Assembly: GCA_018262455.1 (NCBI GenBank) | Contig: JAGSPR010000273.1 | Coordinates: 1-17,796 of the forward strand | DNA from: Deltaproteobacteria bacterium | Lineage (GTDB): Bacteria > Myxococcota > Polyangia > Haliangiales > Haliangiaceae | Direction: 5' to 3' | DNA: 17,796 nt | Shown here: in pieces, positions 1-7,936 of the stretch | How the letters are laid out: each line of letters opens with the position of its first letter | How positions within the stretch are numbered: the first letter of the stretch is position 1 | The notes under the pieces: generated by a model | The model's database searches: none | Seen by the model: only the letters and a program-made list of their open reading frames with translations | Told to the model about the DNA's origin: nothing | Position numbers and translations under genes: made by a program

Positions 1-1726
1 AGGCGAGGTTCGCGCCGCCATCGCCCCAGCCGTAGACCGGGGTGTACGAGCCGAGCAGCGTGGTGCCAAGATCCGCGACCGGTGCCTTCGGATCGCCCGC
101 GAGCGCGAGCACCGCGAGGGCGGTGGCCTCGGCGCGCGACGGCACGCTGCCATCGGCGCGCACCACGCCATCGCCGACGTCGAGGTACGCAGCGCCATCG
201 GGCGACGTCTTGATGCCGCCCAGCACGCGCTGCTTCAGCTTGCCGGCGAGCGCGCCGTCGACGCTCCCGCTCGCGAGGATCGCCGCCGCGGTGAACGCAT
301 CCTCGACCTGATCGAGGTTGCGCGCGAACGCGCCGGCGGCACGCGCGGCGACGCTCATCGCGCGCTGGCGAGCGGCGTTCGTCGCGAGGTTGGAGCCGAC
401 CGCGCGGGTGCCGTCGGCGGTGGCGACCAGCACGCGTTGCAGCGTCCAGCCGGTGGCGCCGGAGAACGTGCCGTCGGGACGCTGGTGCTGCGCGAGGTAG
501 GCGGCCGCGCGCTCGCCGAGCCGCGACAGCACCGGGTTGTCGGGATGCGCGTGCGCCGCCTCGGCGAGCAGGGTCGCGCGCGTGACATCGAGCGTGCGCC
601 CGTCGCGGATCGCGCGCTGCGAGGTCAGGATCGAGAGCGTGCGCAGCGCCTCGGGATCGGGCTTGTCGCCGAGCGACGCGAGCAGCTTGCCCGCCTTGCC
701 GGCGAGCAGTAGCGCGTAGGCATCCTCGGCGACACCGGCGCGCGCGGTCGACACCGACAGCTCCGAGCGCAACAGCGCGAGCGCACCGGGGAACACCAGC
801 AGGCGGATCCGATCGGTGGTCGGATCGGCGCCCGGTGTGCCCTCGATCGTCAGCGTACGGGGCGCGGCGAGCGTGCCGGTGCGCGTGACCGTCACCGGCT
901 TGCCGGCGGGCTGGACCTCGATCGTCCGCACCACCGCGTCGGTCGAGCCGAGCCCGACCTTGAGCTTGATCGTGCCGGCGCGCGACGCGGTCAGCGTGGC
1001 GTACTCGACCAGGCTGCCCTGCGCCGGGATCGTGCGCGCACCGCCGGCCTTGCCGAGCACGCCGCCCTCGATCTGCAGCGCGAGGTTGCTCGAGACCTGC
1101 GCGTCGGTGGTGTTGACGAGCTGGATCGGGAGTCGGATCTCGTCGCCGGTCATCAAGAAGCCCGGCACGATCGGATCGACGTAGGTCGGCAGCGTGCCGA
1201 GGAAGCTCGTCGTCGCGCCGGCCTGCGCGCCGCTGCGCGAATGGGCGAGCGCGAGCACGCGCCAGGTCGTCAGCCGATCCGGGACGTGGACCGGCACGGT
1301 GGCCTCGCCGTGGTCGTCGGTGACGACCAGCGGCTCGAACAAGAACGTCTCGGGGAACCACGCCCGGGTCACGGCCTCCTCGCCATCCTCGTCGGCTTGT
1401 CCTCCCTTGTCTCGCTTGCCGGAGGTCTTGCTGTCGGCGGTGGGCGCCGGGCTCTTCGTGACGTCGATCGTGGACGAGCCGACGGCCACCTGCTTCTTGG
1501 CGTCGGGCCGATGGTCGGCCTCGCGTCGCCCCTCGTCGGGCTCGGCTTTCTGCCGCTCGAAATCGCCGCCTCCTCCACCGCCGCCAGGCCCGCTCTCGAG
1601 CGACATGGCAGCCGTGACCTCGGCGGTCGAGGGCGCTTCTGCGTTCTTGCCGGCCGACTGGTCTCGGCCCTTGCAGGCGACCAGCATCACGCACATGGCG
1701 AGGGTCTTCGTACGCAGCATGGTCAT
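1..1726 (-). CDS. Alpha-2-macroglobulin family lipoprotein, C-terminal half (A2M domain and toroid; runs off the left edge)
   Basis: Translating the minus strand from the ATG at 1726 gives 575 residues with no stop before the left edge. Residues 1-18 form a lipoprotein signal with lipobox LVAC (Cys18). Residues 19-118 are low-complexity, with a seven-glycine run at 48-54 and many charged residues. Residues 121-163 carry the A2M-domain signature (AWFPETFLFEPLVV, then PDRLTTWRVLALAHS). An alpha-helical toroid follows and includes QRPDGTFSGATGW. In bacterial A2Ms the thioester (YPYGC-x-EQ) follows the segment that reads FPGALALLRSELSV here, but this protein continues STARAGVAEDAY. The only cysteines I see are 12 and 18, so there is no thioester. 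The start overlaps the stop of the upstream A2M gene (ATGA), which suggests translational coupling. By family analogy it is a periplasmic or surface protease-trapping protein. Confidence 0.85.
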   Translation of the reverse strand, partial: MTMLRTKTLAMCVMLVACKGRDQSAGKNAEAPSTAEVTAAMSLESGPGGGGGGGDFERQKAEPDEGRREADHRPDAKKQVAVGSSTIDVTKSPAPTADSKTSGKRDKGGQADEDGEEAVTRAWFPETFLFEPLVVTDDHGEATVPVHVPDRLTTWRVLALAHSRSGAQAGATTSFLGTLPTYVDPIVPGFLMTGDEIRLPIQLVNTTDAQVSSNLALQIEGGVLGKAGGARTIPAQGSLVEYATLTASRAGTIKLKVGLGSTDAVVRTIEVQPAGKPVTVTRTGTLAAPRTLTIEGTPGADPTTDRIRLLVFPGALALLRSELSVSTARAGVAEDAYALLLAGKAGKLLASLGDKPDPEALRTLSILTSQRAIRDGRTLDVTRATLLAEAAHAHPDNPVLSRLGERAAAYLAQHQRPDGTFSGATGWTLQRVLVATADGTRAVGSNLATNAARQRAMSVAARAAGAFARNLDQVEDAFTAAAILASGSVDGALAGKLKQRVLGGIKTSPDGAAYLDVGDGVVRADGSVPSRAEATALAVLALAGDPKAPVADLGTTLLGSYTPVYGWGDGGANLA

Positions 1727-4700
1727 GGCCTCTCTCGGGCGACCCACTGGGCCCAGTTCTCGACGTCTTCGGGAAGTCGCGTGCCGATCACGATCACGGC
1801 GCGCGGATCGGTCAGCGACAGCAGATCGGCCGGCAGCCTCGACAGCCGCAACGTGCGGCCGTAGGCATCCACGATCGGCTCGCCGCGCTGCCTGCACGCC
1901 TCGAGCGCCTGGTTCCACAGCTTCGCCATGGTGGCGGGATGCACCTTCTCGCCACCCGGCGCGCTGGCTTCCCACTGGCGCGCCTGCGCGTGCAGCTCGG
2001 CGAGCACGAGGTAGAAGTGATCGGTCAGCTCGGTGACCGGGTCGAACTTGCTCGAGGCCTTCGCGTTGAGCACGGCGTCGAGCTCGGGCGGCTGGGGGAT
2101 CGTGGTGACCCGCAGCACCGTGGCCGCCGCCGCGTTCGCGCCGCGGATCCGGCCGAGCGCGAGCGCCTGACCGTCGAGCACGCCGAACGCCGGCGCGCTG
2201 GTCTCCACCTTGGGCCGGACGCGACCCATGCTGTCGGCCCCGGGGAGCGGCACCAGCTGGCCGAGGCTGTCGTCGACGCCGAACAGCCCGACCGCGGCCT
2301 TGCCGCCCTTGCCGCCGATCCGCGTCTGGAGCACGAGCTCGGCGCGCTGCCCCGGCTGGTACTGCGGCTGCTTGGGCTTGATCGTCACCTCGAGCTCGGC
2401 CTGCGGCCGGACGTAGACCAGCGCGCGCACCCCACCGCCGGTGACCTCGCACCAGCCTTCGGTGCCGGCCTCGATCTCGAGCTGCGCCTTGTGCTCGGCG
2501 TCGAGCTCGACGTCATGCTTGGACGTAAGGCACTGGAGGTGGAGCTTCTTCGGCAGCTCGCCGACGAACGCGGGCCCGCGGATCAGCTGTGCGGTCACGC
2601 GATCCCCTGGCTTGGCGATCACCGGCACCACGCGCATCCGAAGATTCGGCACCTCGCCGGGCGCCACGCGGAGCTTGGTGAACGGGTTGCCGTCGACGGC
2701 CGCGCTGACCTCGAGCTCGTAGCCGAGCATCGTCGTCGCCTGCGGCTTGCTCTGCTGCAGCCGCTCCGGCAGCGTCATCTCGAACCGCACCATGCCGAGC
2801 GAATCGCCGGCGAACGGCTCGGCGAGCTTGATCCGTGCCCCGCCCGAGATCCGCGAGGTCACGCACGCCATCGCGCTCTGCGAGGTCTGCAGGGCCTTGG
2901 GATCGGGCGCCCAGCCACCGAGCTCGACCTCCTTGGCACCCGCGCGGACCCGCCAGGTCAAGAAGCTCGGCAGCGCGCCCTCGACCTGAGGCAGACAGTC
3001 GCGCGTGCCGTGCGCGAGCGTCTCGATCTGCTCGGCCAGCCCGGGCGGCGTCTCGAGCGCGCTCTCGATGCTCGGGACCAGCGTCGGCAGCTCGGGATCG
3101 GTGTAGGTGAACGACAGCTTGTACAGCCGTTCGCCGCCCACCGGCAGGCGCTTGCTGCGCAGCGTGGTCACCGTGCACTGATCGAGCGCCGATGGCCCCG
3201 ACCCCGCGCTGAGGATCGCGCCGCCGGCGTCGACCCGCAGGCCGACCGTGGTCTCGGTGTCGGAGTCGCCGATCCACTTCGCACAGGGCGCGAGTGCGGT
3301 CAGCCAGCGATCGATCTCGACCTGATCCGCGAGCGAGGCACCCTCGTCGCCGATCAGCTCTTCGACCTCGCCGCGCGTGACCAGCGCTTCCCGCGGCGCC
3401 GGCCGCCAGGGCTGGGCCGGGATCACGACGTTGACCGGCGCGCCGGGATCGAGCTGCAAGCTCGCGACCCCGTCCTCGTCGAGCTCGGCCTCGATGCCGG
3501 GGTCGTTCGGCTGCCAGGCTCGCTTCACCTTGATCTTGGTCTTCGAGATCACGCGGCCATCCGGCGTGGTGACCCGGACGAACATCCGGTTGTTGAAGCT
3601 CTGGACGAGCCCGTTGCCGAGCTCGGTGACCGCGGAGACCGCGATGCCATCCTTGCTGAGCAACACCCTGGCCGTGCCCTCCACTCGATCGCCGGCCGGA
3701 TCGATCGCGGAGATCCGCGCGGTCAGGGTCGCGGTGCCCTGGAGGTCATCCGGCACCTGCGGCAGCGCGAGCTCGAACCGTCCGGTCGCGGCGGTGACCG
3801 CGTGCTTGGGCAACAGATGGTCCTGCCACTCGATCGGAGGTGGCCACTCGCCCGCGAGGTCCCACTGGATGTCGAGCTGGGCCTGGGCGACCGGGGCGCC
3901 CGAGCTGTACAGCACGGCGCCCTTGATGCTCGGCGCCTCGCCGACCTGATAGAACGGCTTGCCCGCGGTCGCGTCGACGTGGAACCGCGGCAGCGTGAAC
4001 GGCTCGACCGTGAACGGCACGTTGTCGACCGCATCGCTCGACACCCACGACACCGTCCAGTTGCCGGTCTGCGCGGCCTTGTCGAGCGGGAACGTCCCGG
4101 AGACCACGCCCCACTCCCCGGCGGCGGCCTTCTCCTCGAGCAACACCTCGCCACTCGGATCCCGCACGGTCCACATGCCGGGGCGGCCCTCGAGCGGCGC
4201 GAGATCGCGGGCGCGCAGGACGACCGCGCGGAACCGCACCACGTTGCCGGGCTCGTAGAGCGGACGATCGGTGATCACGTGGATCCGGGCCGGCGTGAAG
4301 AGCGGCAGCGGGACGTCGAGCTCCCCCTTGCCGAGCCGGGTCACGTAGTCGGCGTGCAACTTGTAGTCGCCGTCGGGAACCTCGGGCAGCTTCAGCTTGC
4401 CGTGCGAGGCGTGGCCGATGCGATCCCACCTGACCTCGAGCGGGACCGCGAGCTGCTTGGCGTCGACCAGCGTCAGCGTGATCGATTCGAAGCTGCCGAG
4501 GGGCTCGTGCTCGACGGCGTCCGCGTCCCGGACGGTGTAGTGCGCGAGCCCGGTGAGGTAGACGGCGCCCTCGGCCCCGCGGCGCAGCCCGGAGACCTCC
4601 AGCTGCGCGGTCTGCCGGATCTCGCCGTCCGGGCAATGGGTGAGCGCGATCCCGTACTTGCGAAAGGTCTCGCGGCAGATCCGAGATGGAATCGCCGAGC

Positions 4701-4749
4701 CGATGATGAAGAATCCCAGTGCGATCGGGATCCACGCTTCACGCTTCAT
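1723..4749 (-). CDS. Alpha-2-macroglobulin-like protein, N-terminal half (MG domains, membrane-anchored or secreted)
   Basis: This 1008-residue protein starts MKREAW after an AGAGG ribosome site four bases upstream; an in-frame ATG at 4803 would add 18 residues that do not look like a signal. Residues 5-20 are a hydrophobic signal or anchor. The MG2 hallmark TDRPLYEPGNVVRFRAVVL lies at 160-178, and an MG3-like segment follows at about 256-300. A C-terminal MG-type strand pair is seen at QPQYQPGQRAELVL (794-807) and AVGLFGVDDSLGQL (819-832). Two Cys-paired modules are inserted at about 480-550 (Cys489, Cys525) and 560-660 (Cys585, Cys629). The C-terminus (VDAYGRTLRL, then DPRAVIVIGTRLPED) resembles a pseudopilin-like DPWG segment I associate with myxobacterial A2Ms, but that is from memory. 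The A2M domain and toroid are on the next gene. The pair probably makes one functional unit. Confidence 0.85.
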   Translation of the reverse strand: MKREAWIPIALGFFIIGSAIPSRICRETFRKYGIALTHCPDGEIRQTAQLEVSGLRRGAEGAVYLTGLAHYTVRDADAVEHEPLGSFESITLTLVDAKQLAVPLEVRWDRIGHASHGKLKLPEVPDGDYKLHADYVTRLGKGELDVPLPLFTPARIHVITDRPLYEPGNVVRFRAVVLRARDLAPLEGRPGMWTVRDPSGEVLLEEKAAAGEWGVVSGTFPLDKAAQTGNWTVSWVSSDAVDNVPFTVEPFTLPRFHVDATAGKPFYQVGEAPSIKGAVLYSSGAPVAQAQLDIQWDLAGEWPPPIEWQDHLLPKHAVTAATGRFELALPQVPDDLQGTATLTARISAIDPAGDRVEGTARVLLSKDGIAVSAVTELGNGLVQSFNNRMFVRVTTPDGRVISKTKIKVKRAWQPNDPGIEAELDEDGVASLQLDPGAPVNVVIPAQPWRPAPREALVTRGEVEELIGDEGASLADQVEIDRWLTALAPCAKWIGDSDTETTVGLRVDAGGAILSAGSGPSALDQCTVTTLRSKRLPVGGERLYKLSFTYTDPELPTLVPSIESALETPPGLAEQIETLAHGTRDCLPQVEGALPSFLTWRVRAGAKEVELGGWAPDPKALQTSQSAMACVTSRISGGARIKLAEPFAGDSLGMVRFEMTLPERLQQSKPQATTMLGYELEVSAAVDGNPFTKLRVAPGEVPNLRMRVVPVIAKPGDRVTAQLIRGPAFVGELPKKLHLQCLTSKHDVELDAEHKAQLEIEAGTEGWCEVTGGGVRALVYVRPQAELEVTIKPKQPQYQPGQRAELVLQTRIGGKGGKAAVGLFGVDDSLGQLVPLPGADSMGRVRPKVETSAPAFGVLDGQALALGRIRGANAAAATVLRVTTIPQPPELDAVLNAKASSKFDPVTELTDHFYLVLAELHAQARQWEASAPGGEKVHPATMAKLWNQALEACRQRGEPIVDAYGRTLRLSRLPADLLSLTDPRAVIVIGTRLPEDVENWAQWVARERP

Positions 4750-4753
4750 GGTG

Positions 4754-4758
4754 CCTCT
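4754..4758 (-). promoter_or_regulatory. Ribosome binding site that decides the start of the A2M N-terminal gene
   Basis: On the minus strand AGAGG lies four bases before the ATG at 4749. Nothing comparable precedes the in-frame ATG at 4803. Together with the hydrophobic N-terminus that begins right after MKREA, this favours 4749 as the start. Confidence 0.5.
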
Positions 4759-4826
4759 GCCCCCCGGGCCCGAGGGTATCAACCCAACGCCCGACCGAGG
4801 CACCGCGATCTACTTCGACCCGGCCT

Positions 4827-4852
4827 CAATTGTCGCCGATCGCGTGCAATTG
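4827..4852. promoter_or_regulatory. Twin CAATTG palindromes upstream of the A2M genes (possible operator)
   Basis: Two identical CAATTG hexamers sit at 4827-4832 and 4847-4852, exactly 20 bases apart (about two helical turns), with a GC-rich stretch containing CGATCG between them. They lie in the 111-base gap between the end of the oxidoreductase gene and the start of the A2M pair, 78 to 103 bases before the A2M start. AT-rich palindromes stand out in this GC-rich sequence. The spacing suits binding of two protein units on one face of the helix, but no regulator is identified and it could be chance. Confidence 0.3.
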
Positions 4853-4860
4853 GCCCCGCC

Positions 4861-7119
4861 CTACATCTTGATGCGCTTGTTCTCGGGATCGTAGAGCGGC
4901 CTCAGCGACGCGCGGGCCGGGACGAGCGTGCCGGCGATGTCGACCTCCCAGGTCCCGGCGTCGAGGAACGCCTGGTCGAGCGGGCCACCTGACGGCGCGT
5001 CGATCATCGCCAGCCCGACCGCGCCGCCCAGGGTGTGGCCGTAGGACGCGGCCCGGAGGTAGCCGACCGGCGTGCCGTTGCGGCGCACGACCTCGGCGTG
5101 GAACATCATCGGCTCGGGATCGGTCACCAGGATCTGGAGCAGCCGCTGGCGGAGCGGGCCCGCCGCCTTCTCGGCGACCACGGCTTGCTTGCCGAGGAAT
5201 CCGCCCGGCTTCTCGAGGTCGACCGCGAACCCGAGGCCAGCCTCGAGCACGCTATCGGTGTTGTCGATGTCGTGGCCGAAGTCGCGGTAGCCCTTCTCCA
5301 GTCGCAGGCTGGCCAGCGCCTTGAGGCCGGCGTGCTTCATGCCGACGCGCTCGCCGGCCAGGACGATCCGATCGTAGACGTGCACCGTCTGCTCGGCGGG
5401 GACGTAGAGCTCGTAGCCGAGCTCGCCGAGGTACGTGATCCGGATGCACAGCACGCGCGCGAACCCGATGTCGATGTACTGGGCCGCGCGGAATGCAAAC
5501 GCCTCGTTCGACAGGTCCGCGCTCGTGATCGCTTGCAGCAGCTCGCGCGAGCGGGGGCCCTGGACGTTGATCTGACCGAAGCCCGAGGTCACGTCGGCGA
5601 CGAACGCATGGTGGTCACCGAGGTGGCGCTTCATCCAGGTCTCTACGTGGCGGTGGGCGGTATCGGAGGCCACGACCCAGAACCGCTCGTCGTCGAGCTT
5701 GGTGACCGTGAGATCGGCGGCCAGCTTGCCCGCGACATCGAGCCACTGCGTGTACGTGATCTGCCCGGCGGCGCCGTCGACGTGGTTCGCGGACAGCCAG
5801 TTCAAGAACCGGCCGGCGTCGCGACCTTCGACGACGAACTTCGACATGAACGACATGTCCATCAGGATCGCGGCCTCGCGCGCCGCGGTGTGCTCGGCCT
5901 GCCAGTACGGAAACCAGTTCTGCCGGGTCCACGACAGCCGCTCCACCGTGGGCTCGATGCCGGGCGGGGCGTACCAGTCGGGTGCCTCCCAGCCGCTGAC
6001 ATCCTTGAAGTAGGCGCCGCGGGCGGCGAGCCGGTCGTGCAGCGGCGACAGCTTCGCGCCGCGCGCCGTCTGCATCGTGTGCGTCGGGTAGTGGCACTGG
6101 TAGACCATGCCGAGCGACTCGACCGTGCGCGTGCGCCGGTACTCGGGATTCGCCTGGTAGGCGTGCAGGCGGTCGATGTTCATCCCGGTCACGTCGACAT
6201 CGGGCCGGCCGTTGATGATCCAGTGCGCCATCACCCGGCCGAGCCCACCGCCGGTGAGGATGCCGATCGAGTTGAGGCCTGCCGCCACGAAGTAGTTCGC
6301 GAGCTCGGGCGCTTCGCCGACGATCGGCCGCAGATCGGGCGTGAAGCTCTCGGGGCCGCAGAACAACTTCTTGACGCCGGTGCTCGCCGAGATCGGCACG
6401 CGCGACATCGCCTTCTCGAGGTACGGGCCCATGCGATCCCAGTCGGGCTGGATCTCGCCGAACGAGAAGTCATCGGGGATGGCGCGGAGGTTCCACGGCG
6501 CGCACACCGGCTCGAACAGGCCGATCATCAGGCCGCCGACCTCCTCGCGGAAGTAGCCGTACGACCCCGGATCCTCGAGCACCGGCCAGTCGTTCGACAG
6601 CGCGGGGATCCGCTCGGTGATCAGGTAGTAGTGCTCGGCCGCCTGGAGCGGCACGCTGACGCCCGACCCCGCGGCGAGCTGGCGCGCCCACATGCCCGCG
6701 CAGTTGACGACGTACTCGGCCTCGATGTTGCCAAACGGGGTCGTGACGCCGGTGACCGCGCCGGCCTTCTGGGTGACGCCGGTGACCGGGATGCCCTCGA
6801 GCAGCGTGGCACCCTGCTGGCGCGCGCCCTTCGCCAGCGCCATCGTGACCCCGACGGGATCCGCGCGGCCATCCTCCTTGACGTAGAACCCGGCGAGCAG
6901 ATCGTCGGTCCTCGCGAGCGGGAACAGATCCTTGACCTGCCGGGGCGAGATCTCGTGGACGTCGATCCCCAGGTGGCGATTGAACGTCGAGACCCGGCGG
7001 TACTCCTCGAGCCGGTCGCGGTCACCGGCGACCTCGATGAAGCCGGTGGCGCGGAACCCGGTCGACTGTCCGGTCTCGGCCTCGAGCCGGCCATAGAGCC
7101 CACACGAGTACTTGCGCAT
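4861..7119 (-). CDS. Dimethylglycine/sarcosine dehydrogenase-like oxidoreductase with GcvT domain, lacking its FAD-binding N-terminus
   Basis: The 752-residue product matches the DMGDH/sarcosine dehydrogenase family, which oxidatively demethylates N-methylglycines and passes the one-carbon unit to tetrahydrofolate. Residues 1-320 are the body of a DAO-type FAD domain (KEDGRADPVGVTMALAKGAR at 81-100, YVVNCAGMWAR at 136-146, FVAAGLNSIGILTGGGLG at 277-294). A linker domain follows, then the GcvT domain (YTQWLDVAGKLAADLTV at 456-472) and a GcvT C-terminal barrel ending YDPENKRIKM. Family members are usually about 810-830 residues and begin with a GxGxxG Rossmann motif and a WHAAG segment. Here the protein starts about 75 residues in, at MRKYSCGLYGRLEAETG. 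No ATG, GTG or TTG lies in frame between 7119 and the stop at 7225-7227, and there is no Shine-Dalgarno sequence. It is probably a 5'-truncated, inactive gene. Confidence 0.8.
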   Translation of the reverse strand: MRKYSCGLYGRLEAETGQSTGFRATGFIEVAGDRDRLEEYRRVSTFNRHLGIDVHEISPRQVKDLFPLARTDDLLAGFYVKEDGRADPVGVTMALAKGARQQGATLLEGIPVTGVTQKAGAVTGVTTPFGNIEAEYVVNCAGMWARQLAAGSGVSVPLQAAEHYYLITERIPALSNDWPVLEDPGSYGYFREEVGGLMIGLFEPVCAPWNLRAIPDDFSFGEIQPDWDRMGPYLEKAMSRVPISASTGVKKLFCGPESFTPDLRPIVGEAPELANYFVAAGLNSIGILTGGGLGRVMAHWIINGRPDVDVTGMNIDRLHAYQANPEYRRTRTVESLGMVYQCHYPTHTMQTARGAKLSPLHDRLAARGAYFKDVSGWEAPDWYAPPGIEPTVERLSWTRQNWFPYWQAEHTAAREAAILMDMSFMSKFVVEGRDAGRFLNWLSANHVDGAAGQITYTQWLDVAGKLAADLTVTKLDDERFWVVASDTAHRHVETWMKRHLGDHHAFVADVTSGFGQINVQGPRSRELLQAITSADLSNEAFAFRAAQYIDIGFARVLCIRITYLGELGYELYVPAEQTVHVYDRIVLAGERVGMKHAGLKALASLRLEKGYRDFGHDIDNTDSVLEAGLGFAVDLEKPGGFLGKQAVVAEKAAGPLRQRLLQILVTDPEPMMFHAEVVRRNGTPVGYLRAASYGHTLGGAVGLAMIDAPSGGPLDQAFLDAGTWEVDIAGTLVPARASLRPLYDPENKRIKM

Positions 7120-7171
7120 CTCGGTGGAGGTGGAAGTTGCGGCGGGGTGCCGAGCATGGCCCGCCAGGATA

Positions 7172-7206
7172 GCCGGTCTGCCGCGAGGATGCGGCAGCGC
7201 GCCGGC
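7172..7206 (-). terminator. GC-rich hairpin after the small lipoprotein gene (possible terminator)
   Basis: A perfect 7-base stem, CTGCCGC at 7178-7184 and GCGGCAG at 7191-7197, closes a 6-base loop. An outer GCCGG/CCGGC pair at 7172-7176 and 7202-7206 extends it. It begins 14 bases after the stop codon of the lipoprotein gene (7220). There is no T-tract, so intrinsic termination is uncertain. If it terminates, the oxidoreductase gene is cut off from the upstream transcript. Confidence 0.4.
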
Positions 7207-7219
7207 TAGCCGAGGCCTT

Positions 7220-7486
7220 TCACTTCAGCTTCGAGATGCACTGACCGGCGTCGAGCATCGCCGCCATCAGCGCCTTGGTGGTGGCCTCGTCGGGCTGCTT
7301 GTCGCCCATGTCCTTGGCCATCTGCTCCATGGCGTCGTCGAGCTGCTTGTTGACCTTGTCGCCGCACGCCTTGTCTTTGCAGGCGCAGGCCTCGTCCTTG
7401 AGCTTGGTGATCTTGTCGACGCCAGCCCCTTTGCCGCAAGCAGCAACGAACGACAGCGACAGCGCGAGCGCGAGATACTTCTTCAT
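7220..7486 (-). CDS. Small Cys-rich lipoprotein (CxCKDxxC type)
   Basis: An 88-residue protein with a short positively charged start (MKKY), a hydrophobic core and lipobox VAAC (Cys17), so it is predicted to be exported and lipidated. The mature part is Lys- and Met-rich and predicted helical. It has Cys34, Cys36 and Cys41 in the motif DEACACKDKACGDKV, plus Cys83 near the C-terminus, enough for two disulfides. I recognise this CxCKDxxC pattern from small uncharacterised myxobacterial proteins, from memory only. A CAGG ribosome site lies about seven bases upstream. It follows the membrane-protein gene by 12 bases and is probably co-transcribed with it. Function unknown. Confidence 0.8.
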   Translation of the reverse strand: MKKYLALALSLSFVAACGKGAGVDKITKLKDEACACKDKACGDKVNKQLDDAMEQMAKDMGDKQPDEATTKALMAAMLDAGQCISKLK

Positions 7487-7498
7487 GGTGGGACCTGG

Positions 7499-7924
7499 TT
7501 AGTTGGTGAGGTCGTTCTTGAACGACGAGTTGACGAGGACGAGGGTGAGCAGCGGGTAGATCGCGAACAGGATCGCCCCGAGACCGGCGCCGGCGGTGGC
7601 GATGCCGATCGCCGTGCTGGACAGCGAGACCAGCGCGTAGAGGGTGCCGAAGCTGCGGCCGAGCACCTTCTTCTGCTTGAGGTAGCCGACGCCCGAGCAG
7701 ATCAGCAAGAACGCCGCCACGCCGGTCATCAGGACCATGACCCACGCGACGGTCATGCTCGGACCGTCGTACTTCTCGCCGGATGCCTCCGCTGCCTTGA
7801 TGCCCTCGCGGATCAGCGCGAGACCGCCGAATGCGAGGAGCGTGAAGATCGCTCCGATGCCGCCGAACACGAAATTGAGAACTGCCATTGCGGTCAATCC
7901 GCCGGGACGCTTGCCTAGTGCCAT
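7499..7924 (-). CDS. Small inner-membrane protein with four predicted helices
   Basis: A 141-residue protein with hydrophobic stretches at about 10-37, 56-82, 91-112 and 115-134, so a four-helix integral membrane protein is predicted. The short N-terminal region MALGKRPGG is positive and probably cytoplasmic. The loop between helices 1 and 2 is charged (IREGIKAAEASGEKYDGPS). I do not recognise a named family. A strong AAGGAG ribosome site lies six bases upstream. The next gene, a Cys-rich lipoprotein, starts 12 bases downstream, so the two likely form a small envelope operon. Function unknown. Confidence 0.8.
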   Translation of the reverse strand: MALGKRPGGLTAMAVLNFVFGGIGAIFTLLAFGGLALIREGIKAAEASGEKYDGPSMTVAWVMVLMTGVAAFLLICSGVGYLKQKKVLGRSFGTLYALVSLSSTAIGIATAGAGLGAILFAIYPLLTLVLVNSSFKNDLTN

Positions 7925-7930
7925 TGGGAA

Positions 7931-7936
7931 CTCCTT
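7931..7936 (-). promoter_or_regulatory. Strong ribosome binding site for the membrane-protein gene
   Basis: AAGGAG on the minus strand lies six bases before the ATG at 7924. It is the best Shine-Dalgarno match in the window and fixes this start. Confidence 0.7.

Noticed and set aside
1939..4992. A 1017-codon plus-strand frame opposite the A2M gene.
   Set aside because: It has Arg/Gly/Asp-rich, compositionally odd sequence with no recognisable domain. The opposite strand encodes a clear A2M protein.
5035..7209. A 724-codon plus-strand frame opposite the oxidoreductase gene.
   Set aside because: Shadow frame caused by high GC; the minus strand has clear DMGDH and GcvT motifs.
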